Assembly: GCA_030591195.1 (NCBI GenBank)
Contig: JAUVBO010000099.1
Span: forward strand, 1-7,579
Reading direction: 5' to 3'
DNA from: Pseudomonadota bacterium
Lineage (GTDB): Bacteria > Myxococcota > Polyangia > GCA-2747355 > JACKDQ01
DNA length: 7,579 nt
A program made the position numbers and the translations under genes. The notes under the pieces are model-generated. The model saw only the letters and a list, made by a program, of their open reading frames with translations. It did no database searches and had not been told where the DNA came from. Below, piece after piece: positions 1-4,964 of the stretch (position 1 is its first letter; each line of letters starts with the position of its first letter).

Positions 1-145
1 AGCTACGCCGTGGAGCCCTTCGTCGGCCATGCCTGGTCTGCGGGGCGCCTCGCCGACTAATCCCCGCTGACGGCGTTAGGCCTCCTCGAGCTACTCGTCG
101 TAGCCCTTCGTCGGCCATGCCTGGTCTGCGGGGCGCCTCGACGAC
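1..145. repeat. Two copies of an intergenic repeat, 88-bp period
   Basis: Positions 14-52 and 102-140 are identical over 39 bp (both begin AGCCCTTCGTCGG and end GGGGCGCCTCG), exactly 88 bp apart. Homology continues imperfectly outward: both copies start with AGCTAC (1-6 and 89-94), and CGAC follows one base after the core. The window begins at the edge of copy 1, so more copies could lie to the left. Copy 2 has a small perfect stem, GCTAC-TCGTC-GTAGC (90-104). In copy 1 the same arms (2-16) carry one mismatch, so the fold is only partly kept. Copy 1 can be read as the end of an open frame closing with TAA at 58-60, but copy 2 lies after that stop and in another frame, so a non-coding dispersed or tandem element is the better reading. 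The family is not one I can name. Confidence 0.75.
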
Positions 146-258
146 CTCACCCCACACCGCGGTCGCGAGGGTGCAGCCTGCGCGATGAGAGAACGTGTGG
201 ATTTGATGTCGTTTTTGCGATTTGGCCTCGAGCTGAATTTTGTGGGGTAAATTCGGGC

Positions 259-285
259 GGGTGCTTCGTAAATACAGAAGCACCC
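259..285 (+). promoter_or_regulatory. Perfect hairpin immediately before the pentapeptide gene start
   Basis: GGGTGCTTC (259-267) and GAAGCACCC (277-285) form a perfect 9-bp inverted repeat around the 9-nt AT-rich loop GTAAATACA. The structure ends two bases before the ATG at 288, where a Shine-Dalgarno sequence would normally lie, and none is visible. It could be an RNA hairpin limiting translation, a protein-binding operator, or, if translation starts elsewhere, simply part of the coding sequence. No T-tract follows, so it is not a standard terminator. That the inverted repeat exists is certain; its function is inferred. Confidence 0.5.
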
Positions 286-287
286 TC

Positions 288-620
288 ATGTCTGACTTAA
301 GTATGATCGCCAAGTATCCGGCTCATCTGGCCGAGACCGATCTGAGCCCCAATGAGGTCATGGAGCTCGTGCGGCTCGGTGAGAGCCTGCGAGACCTCGA
401 CCTGGCCGGGATCGATCTCTCCGGCCGCGACCTCTCGGGCGCCGACTTCGAGTGCTCGATCCTCGAGCAGGCCAACTTCGAGGACGCCAACCTTACCGGT
501 GCATCCTTCCGCCTGGCCAACCTCCGCGGCGCCAGGTTCCACGGCGCGCTGCTGCGCTGTGCCGACTGGCGCGACGCCGACAGCCAGGGCTGCGACTTCA
601 CGGACGCGGTCTGGTTGTAG
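288..620 (+). CDS. Small pentapeptide-repeat protein
   Basis: This is a 110-residue protein. Residues 1-34 look helical and non-repetitive (with PNEVMELVRLGESL at 21-34). From about residue 35 to the C-terminus it is built of A(D/N)LXX-type pentapeptide repeats: LDLAG, IDLSG, RDLSG, ADFEC, then ANFED, ANLTG, ASFRL, ANLRG, ARFHG, CDFTD, about 14 in all. Such repeats fold into a right-handed quadrilateral beta-helix, and the centre Leu/Phe at every fifth position is well kept. There is no signal peptide or membrane segment, so it is probably cytoplasmic. It is much shorter than the gyrase-protecting Qnr/MfpA proteins (about 180-220 residues), so no gyrase role should be assumed; the family is mostly of unknown function. 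The frame also opens upstream at a TTG (240), giving 126 residues, and another ATG lies at 303. I favour 288 as the first ATG, but no start has a good ribosome binding site. The stop is nine bases from the converging transketolase operon. Confidence 0.8.
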   Translation: MSDLSMIAKYPAHLAETDLSPNEVMELVRLGESLRDLDLAGIDLSGRDLSGADFECSILEQANFEDANLTGASFRLANLRGARFHGALLRCADWRDADSQGCDFTDAVWL

Positions 621-629
621 CTCGTGGGC

Positions 630-1661
630 TCAGAGAACGTCGGGACCGGCGCTGGCGGCCGGCGCTGGCGCCAGCTCGTCCGCGGCCTCTCGTAGCGCCT
701 GGGCGGTGAGTCCGACGGTGGCGCCGATCCTCGACTCGATCGCTTCGATCAGCGCCCTCGCGCCCATGTCGTACTCCTCGAGCAGGTACTCGCCGCTGGC
801 GCCGTGGGCGAAGGTGTCGCGCAGCCCGAGGCGGGTCAGGCGCGCCCGGCTGCCGGCCTCGGCCATCACCTCGGCCACAGCCGAGCCGAGCCCACCGATG
901 ATCGTGTGGTTCTCGTGGGTCACCACGGCGCGCAGGGAGGGGCGAGCCAGGGTCTCGAGCAGCCGGGGGTCGTCCAGCGGCTTGAGCGTCGAGAGGTGAA
1001 GGTGGCTGACCTCGATGCCCCCGGCGGCCAGCGCGCGGGTCACCGGCAGGGCGATCCGGGTGCAGATGCCGCTGCTGATCACCAGCAGCTCCGCCCCATC
1101 CCCGCCGTCGACCAGGACGCGACAGCGCCCGAGCTGCATCGGCTCGTCGGCCGGGAACAGCCGCCGCACCGCCCCCCTCAGCATCCGGACGTAGACCGGG
1201 CCGCGAACCGCCTGGGCCACGTCGAGCACCGACTCGACCTCGGTCGCGTCGCCGCACTCGAGCACGGTCATGTTCGGCAGCACCCGCATCAACGCCAGGT
1301 CGTCGGTCGCCTGGTGCGTCACCCCTCCGGGGGTGGTGATCCCCGGGAGGAACCCGAGCAACCGCACGGGCAGGTTCGGGTAGGCGATCGACATCGCCAC
1401 CTGGTCGAACGGACGGCGGCAGATGAAGACGCCGAAGGTGTGGACAAACGGAAAGAAGCCCTCTCGCGCGAGCCCGCCGGCAAAGCTGATCATGTTTTGC
1501 TCGGCCATGCCCAGCGAGAAGAAGCGATCGGGGTAGGCCTGGCGAAAACCGTCCGCCTCGCACGAGGCGGTCAGGTCGGCGGAGAGCACCAGCACCTCCG
1601 GGCGATCCTTGGCCCAGCGGACGAGGTTTTCGCGGTGAGGACGGTGGACGGTCTGGCTCAC
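630..1661 (-). CDS. Transketolase, C-terminal subunit (split transketolase)
   Basis: This 343-residue protein matches the second half of transketolase: a pyrimidine-binding domain (about residues 8-180) and the transketolase C-terminal domain (about 190-320). Visible signatures are LSADLTAS (26-33), the GMAEQNM motif (51-57) whose Glu54 corresponds to the catalytic glutamate that activates the aminopyrimidine ring of thiamine diphosphate, GGVTHQATDDLALMR (112-126) with the active-site His116, and THENHTIIGGLG (248-259) in the C-terminal domain. With the N-terminal subunit it should transfer two-carbon ketol units between sugar phosphates in the cytoplasm. The start is GTG, preceded by a run of six G at 1668-1673, six bases away. 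It overlaps the stop of the upstream gene as GTGA, which implies coupled translation and a 1:1 complex. The C-terminus is an Ala/Pro-rich tail (ELAPAPAASAGP). Homology to transketolase is very secure. The exact substrate is not: 1-deoxyxylulose-5-phosphate synthase and specialised sugar transketolases share this architecture. Confidence 0.9.
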   Translation of the reverse strand: MSQTVHRPHRENLVRWAKDRPEVLVLSADLTASCEADGFRQAYPDRFFSLGMAEQNMISFAGGLAREGFFPFVHTFGVFICRRPFDQVAMSIAYPNLPVRLLGFLPGITTPGGVTHQATDDLALMRVLPNMTVLECGDATEVESVLDVAQAVRGPVYVRMLRGAVRRLFPADEPMQLGRCRVLVDGGDGAELLVISSGICTRIALPVTRALAAGGIEVSHLHLSTLKPLDDPRLLETLARPSLRAVVTHENHTIIGGLGSAVAEVMAEAGSRARLTRLGLRDTFAHGASGEYLLEEYDMGARALIEAIESRIGATVGLTAQALREAADELAPAPAASAGPDVL

Positions 1662-2590
1662 CTGACACCCCCCAGCGCCGCGGCGTAGGCCTGGCGCTCA
1701 GCGTCGTCGTCGAAGCGCAGATGGTGAATGCGGTGCGCTGCACGCTGACGTAGCTGGTCCACCCCACGGCAGGGATCGGTGCGGCAGACCACGACCCGTG
1801 GCAGGTCTGTCGGCTGCCGCTGTCCCGCGGCCGCCAGCGCCGCGATGTCATGACCGTCGACCTCGATGACCTCGGCGCCGAAGGCCCGAAGGCGATCGAC
1901 CACTGGCTCGACGTTCATCACGTCGGCCATCGGTCCGTCACACTGCTGCCCGTTGCAGTCGACGTAGACGCCGAGGCGTCCGAGGCGGTGGTGGCTGGCT
2001 GCGGCCAGCGCCTCCCAGGTCTGCCCCTCCTGCAGCTCGCCGTCCGAGAGGAAGACCCAGACTCGCCCGGACTCTCCTTTCAGCCGGCGAGCCATCGTCA
2101 CCCCCGCCGCGTGGCTCAGCGTCTGGGCCAGCGAGCCGGCGGTGGTCTCGATGCCGGGCGAGTGCTCGGCCCCGATCATCTCCACCGTCGATCCGTCACG
2201 GTTGAACTGCTCGAGCGCTCGCGCGTCGAGCCGCCCGATCTCGACCAGCGTCGCGTAGAGCGCCAGCGCGTAGTGTACCGGGGAGAAGAAGAAGCGGTCG
2301 AGCTCGGCGTCCCGTGGCCCGTTGTATCGCCCGCCGGAACCTGCGGGCACTGACCGGGAGTGCCCGGGTACTCCGGTGAAGGGGCCGGGGATCGGCGGTG
2401 CCGCGCTCGGCCCGAGCCGCATCACGCGGCCGTAGAGGGTGGCGAGTATCTCGGCCGAGGAGCAGGCCTGGCTCAGGTAGCCGCCGTTGTTGTCGACCAC
2501 GTGCTCGAGCACCCGCTGCCGGATCGCCAGCGCCAGCCGTTCGACCTCCGCGATCCAGCGGTCGTGGTCCGGTGCGTCCGTCCCGCTCAT
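1658..2590 (-). CDS. Transketolase, N-terminal subunit (split transketolase)
   Basis: This 310-residue protein corresponds to the thiamine-diphosphate-binding first half of transketolase. The cofactor/Mg2+ motif is LSDGELQEGQTWEA (181-194) followed by DCNGQQCDG (211-219). Asp183 and Asn213 are 30 residues apart, as in classical transketolases, but the usual GDG begins with Ser. SPVHYALALY (103-112) keeps one substrate-side His and HSPGIETTAGSLAQ (143-156) matches the ETT-G-L loop. The classical N-terminal GHxGG is replaced by NNGGYLSQ (34-41), so that His is absent. A Gly/Pro-rich insertion occupies about residues 60-95. ATG at 2590 is chosen because GAGGAG (2597-2602) lies six bases upstream; an ATG at 2641 would add 17 residues but has no ribosome site and falls inside a leader hairpin. 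It is the first gene of a two-gene operon with the C-terminal subunit. Length and motifs suggest an intact gene. The substrate cannot be told from the sequence. Confidence 0.9.
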   Translation of the reverse strand: MSGTDAPDHDRWIAEVERLALAIRQRVLEHVVDNNGGYLSQACSSAEILATLYGRVMRLGPSAAPPIPGPFTGVPGHSRSVPAGSGGRYNGPRDAELDRFFFSPVHYALALYATLVEIGRLDARALEQFNRDGSTVEMIGAEHSPGIETTAGSLAQTLSHAAGVTMARRLKGESGRVWVFLSDGELQEGQTWEALAAASHHRLGRLGVYVDCNGQQCDGPMADVMNVEPVVDRLRAFGAEVIEVDGHDIAALAAAGQRQPTDLPRVVVCRTDPCRGVDQLRQRAAHRIHHLRFDDDAERQAYAAALGGVR

Positions 2591-2596
2591 CGTCAG

Positions 2597-2602
2597 CTCC
2601 TC
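2597..2602 (-). promoter_or_regulatory. Ribosome binding site of the split-transketolase operon
   Basis: On the minus strand GAGGAG sits six bases before the ATG at 2590. This near-consensus Shine-Dalgarno sequence decides the start of the N-terminal subunit against the upstream in-frame ATG at 2641. It lies six bases downstream of the second leader hairpin. Confidence 0.8.
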
Positions 2603-2608
2603 GCCGCT

Positions 2609-2645
2609 TCCTTGCGGCGCAAGGACAGGAGGATGGAACATCCTC
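2609..2645 (-). promoter_or_regulatory. Twin hairpins in the leader of the transketolase operon
   Basis: Read on the minus strand, GAGGATG-TTC-CATCCTC (2645-2629) is followed by a three-base linker CTG and then TCCTTGC-GCC-GCAAGGA (2625-2609). Each is a perfect 7-bp stem with a 3-nt loop, and the second ends six bases before the ribosome binding site. The 3' arm of the first hairpin contains TCCTC, complementary to GAGGA in the ribosome binding site, so an alternative fold hiding that site is possible. No T-tract follows either stem, so these are not ordinary terminators. They could be an RNA regulatory element, an mRNA-stabilising 5' structure, or DNA binding sites for a regulator. The inverted repeats are seen directly; the function is inferred. 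Confidence 0.55.
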
Positions 2646-2781
2646 GCGAGTTTTGCATCCTCGATGACGCGCCAGCCCAGCTGGAGGGGCGTCCTCCCGG
2701 CTCGGATAGGTCACCGGAGCGGCTCGCTCAGCCGCCGTGAGGGGATGCCAGAGCGGGGCCTGGCCGAAGCGCCAAACAAAG

Positions 2782-2810
2782 TTGCGATCTTGGACGCTGA
2801 TCGCTAGCAT
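2782..2810 (+). promoter_or_regulatory. Candidate sigma70-type promoter for the TPR/PATAN gene
   Basis: TTGCGA (2782-2787) resembles the -35 box (4 of 6 bases) and TAGCAT (2805-2810) the -10 box (4 of 6), with an ideal 17-bp spacer. Transcription would begin near 2817, leaving a leader of about 30 bases that contains the GAGG ribosome site (2836-2839) six bases before the GTG start. The rest of the divergent region (2646-2781) holds no gene I can support and no convincing minus-strand promoter. Confidence 0.4.
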
Positions 2811-2845
2811 GAGGGCTGGCGAAGGCTCCGCGGACGAGGCCACAC

Positions 2846-4822
2846 GTGCTCGACCTTACCTCCCACCAATACCAATCGCTGCGAGCGGCACTGCGCGAGA
2901 TACATGGCGACAGGAGCGCCGTGGTCTCGGTCCTGTCTGCGCTGTCGGATAATGGCGCTGGCTTCGTCGAGGCGGCCTACACCGAGCTACGTCGAGCGCT
3001 GGTCCAGGGCCGCCTGGTGGAAGCGGGGGAGGTCGGCGGCACCATCGCCATCGTCCTCGAGGTCCAAGAGGGAGGCGTCGAGGACGAGCTGGCCGAAAAC
3101 CGAATCCACCGCGAGTCGCTGCGGTGGTTGATCGAGGGCATCGGCGCGATCCTCGGACAGGACACGGTCACCGGGATCGCATTCCTCGAGAACCTCACCG
3201 GCGCGGTCTACTCCAACGAGTCGCTGCAATGGGTCGCCTGGCACTGGGTCGCTCGGGCGGCGGCCGAAGCCGGTGATCTGAACATGGCACAGGTCGCGGC
3301 CCGCGAGGCCTGCGAGCTCGGCGAGCGCCTCGATGCTCAGGCAGCATCGGCGAGCCTGCTGACCATCGGAGACATCAAGATCCTCCGCGGCGAGTACGAC
3401 AAAGCGCTGCAGCACCTGTCACAGGCTGGCCAGACGTTCGAGGAGATCGGTGATCGGCGCGGCCTCGCGGCGACCTGGCTCGCTCGCGCGCGGGCCCATG
3501 CCGCCGCTGGTGACTGGGGCCTCGGCCACGGGGCGGCCGCCTGGGCCGCGGAGATCGACGCCGACTGGCCAGACCCGGTGGTCTACCTCGCGCGACAGGC
3601 GATGATCTCGGACGACCTCGATGAAGCCGAGCAGGTCCTGACGGCGATGACCGGACGGGACAAGGTCCCGCTCGAGGTCCAGCGCGAGCTGTACAACCTG
3701 GCGCGGCTTCGCGACGGGACGGTGGACCGCGAGCTCTACAAGCGGCACCTCGAGCTGCAGGAGCAGTTGCCCTCAGACGAGGTGGTCGAGGAGCTCCGGG
3801 GCATCGTCGACGCGCACGCGGACTACCATCAGGTGCGCGAGCTGCTGGCCTGGAACCTGGCCAAGCTGTCCCGCGACGATGAGGCGAGGAAGGAATTCGA
3901 GCACCTCTCGGGGGAGAGCCTCGCGCCCCACCTGCAGAGCTCGGTGCTGCTCGGCCTCGGGTGCCTGGCCAACCGGGCCAACCTGCACCGTCAGCCCGGC
4001 GTGCGTGTCGCCGCAGCCGCCACCGCCAGGAGCACCTCGGAGATCCAGGCAGCGACGATCCAGCGTCCGGTGAAGTCGCCGGTGGCATACGCGCCGTCCC
4101 CGGAAGAAGCGGCGGATGACGTGCCTCCTCCGGAGGACGAGGCGGAGGATGTACCGCCGCCGCTGGTCGAGGATGACGATGATCTTCCGCCGCCGGTGGA
4201 CGAGTTGGAGCTACCGCCAGCTGTCGACGGCGGCGCGGCCGGAGCCGCACCGAAGCATCACATCAACCGCTTCAAGCCGGACGAGCAGGGCGCGGCGCCG
4301 CCCCCGGCCACGGTCGAGCCCTCGGCCAAGGCGGTCTTCACCGGGACCCTGCAGCTGTTCGCGGTGCCTGATCTGCTCGAGTTCCTCCGCAGCAGCCGGC
4401 GCACGGGCACGCTGGTCGTCACCTCCGAGTACGGCATCGGCGCGGTTCACATGAGCGACGGGAGGCTCACCGGCGGCGCGTCACCTTCCTCGACCAACCT
4501 GGGTGATCTGCTGCTGGAGCAAGAAACGATCACCGAGGAGCAGCTCAAGGATGCTGCCCTGCGGCAGAAGAAGGAGTCGCCGGACCACCTGCTCGGCGCG
4601 ATCCTCGTCGAGACCGGGGTCGATCGGGACGCGGTGCGTTCGGCGATCGGCAAGCAGATCCACCAGGCGATCCTCGAGATGATCAGCTGGACTGATGGAC
4701 ACTTCGCCTTCGAGCCCGATCGGTCGAGCACCAAGGAGTTCGATGGGGAGGTGGTGGTCGAGCTCGACACTCAGGGTGTCTTGCTCGAGGTTCTTCGTCA
4801 GTTCGACGAAGCTAATCGGTAG
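2846..4822 (+). CDS. TPR-like protein with C-terminal PATAN (DUF4388) domain
   Basis: This 658-residue protein has three parts. Residues 1 to about 375 are alpha-helical and Ala/Leu/Glu-rich, with TPR-like helix pairs, clearest near 130-225 (A-A-AGD and RGEYDKALQHLSQAG patterns). Residues about 385-490 are a disordered linker with acidic and proline blocks DDVPPP, EDVPPP, DDLPPP and LELPP (424-458). Residues about 497-655 match the PATAN/DUF4388 fold: FTGTLQLFAVPDLLEFLRSS, then TGTLVV and a beta-strand region ending HMSDGRLTGG. A helical segment from LGDLLLEQETITEEQL resembles the GspE/MshE N-terminal helix bundle, and the fold closes with the DGHFAFEP strand. PATAN domains occur in signalling and gliding proteins of myxobacteria and cyanobacteria, usually as interaction modules. 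No catalytic motif, signal peptide or membrane helix is seen, so it is probably a cytoplasmic scaffold or adaptor. The GTG start is supported by GAGG six bases upstream. It is monocistronic and transcribed away from the transketolase operon. Domain assignment is firm for the C-terminus and moderate for the TPRs; the cellular role is unknown. Confidence 0.85.
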   Translation: MLDLTSHQYQSLRAALREIHGDRSAVVSVLSALSDNGAGFVEAAYTELRRALVQGRLVEAGEVGGTIAIVLEVQEGGVEDELAENRIHRESLRWLIEGIGAILGQDTVTGIAFLENLTGAVYSNESLQWVAWHWVARAAAEAGDLNMAQVAAREACELGERLDAQAASASLLTIGDIKILRGEYDKALQHLSQAGQTFEEIGDRRGLAATWLARARAHAAAGDWGLGHGAAAWAAEIDADWPDPVVYLARQAMISDDLDEAEQVLTAMTGRDKVPLEVQRELYNLARLRDGTVDRELYKRHLELQEQLPSDEVVEELRGIVDAHADYHQVRELLAWNLAKLSRDDEARKEFEHLSGESLAPHLQSSVLLGLGCLANRANLHRQPGVRVAAAATARSTSEIQAATIQRPVKSPVAYAPSPEEAADDVPPPEDEAEDVPPPLVEDDDDLPPPVDELELPPAVDGGAAGAAPKHHINRFKPDEQGAAPPPATVEPSAKAVFTGTLQLFAVPDLLEFLRSSRRTGTLVVTSEYGIGAVHMSDGRLTGGASPSSTNLGDLLLEQETITEEQLKDAALRQKKESPDHLLGAILVETGVDRDAVRSAIGKQIHQAILEMISWTDGHFAFEPDRSSTKEFDGEVVVELDTQGVLLEVLRQFDEANR

Positions 4823-4827
4823 CTAGG

Positions 4828-4850
4828 GGGGCTGTCCCCAGCCCCATCTT
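4828..4850 (+). terminator. Candidate terminator after the TPR/PATAN gene
   Basis: GGGGCTG (4828-4834) and CAGCCCC (4839-4845) form a perfect 7-bp stem with loop TCCC, starting five bases after the stop codon. The sequence after it is ATCTTCCC, a poor T-tract, so intrinsic termination may be weak or assisted. Read on the other strand there is no T-tract, so it would serve the plus-strand gene rather than the debranching enzyme. Confidence 0.5.
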
Positions 4851-4869
4851 CCCTGCTTGCAGCAGCAAT

Positions 4870-4944
4870 GATCACCCCAAGGGATGGGCTCCCTCCGGTC
4901 GCTTGGCTCGCTGCGCTCTCCGGCGGTCCCTCACGGTAGCTACC
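4870..4944. other. GC-rich intergenic stretch between convergent genes
   Basis: Read on the minus strand, this segment contains CCGGAGAGCGCAGCGAGC followed closely by GCGACCGGAGGGAGC, purine-rich GAGCGCAGCGAGC-like text of a kind often dispersed between genes in GC-rich genomes. It ends with the perfect 10-bp palindrome GGTAGCTACC (4935-4944). No coding frame here is convincing. It could be a copy of a dispersed repeat or part of the transcription end of the debranching enzyme gene; only one copy is in the window. Confidence 0.3.
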
Positions 4945-4964
4945 CGCAGCCTGTTGAGCTATTG

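Noticed and set aside
1..60. Possible C-terminus of an upstream gene (19 codons then TAA)
   Set aside because: The frame is open and ends cleanly, but almost the same DNA recurs 88 bp later in a different frame after the stop, so the repeat explains the sequence better. Too short to judge without the sequence to the left.
1..145. CRISPR array
   Set aside because: Only two copies, an 88-bp period and a 39-bp core that leaves a 49-bp gap; no cas genes in the window.
598..1851. 417-residue minus-strand open frame across the transketolase genes
   Set aside because: It is a shadow of the two transketolase subunits in another frame: Arg/Pro/Gly-rich composition and no recognisable domain, while the overlapping frames carry full family motifs.
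2591..2680. Thiamine pyrophosphate riboswitch upstream of the transketolase operon
   Set aside because: Expected from the enzyme's cofactor, but the conserved THI-box core sequences are not apparent; the leader shows two simple hairpins instead.
2196..2843. Minus-strand open frame spanning the divergent intergenic region
   Set aside because: It runs in a different frame through the N-terminal transketolase gene, with Arg-rich translation there, and its start region has no conserved features.
3375..4250. 291-residue minus-strand open frame inside the TPR/PATAN gene
   Set aside because: Extremely Arg/Pro-rich translation typical of a shadow frame; the plus-strand frame has coherent domains and a supported start.
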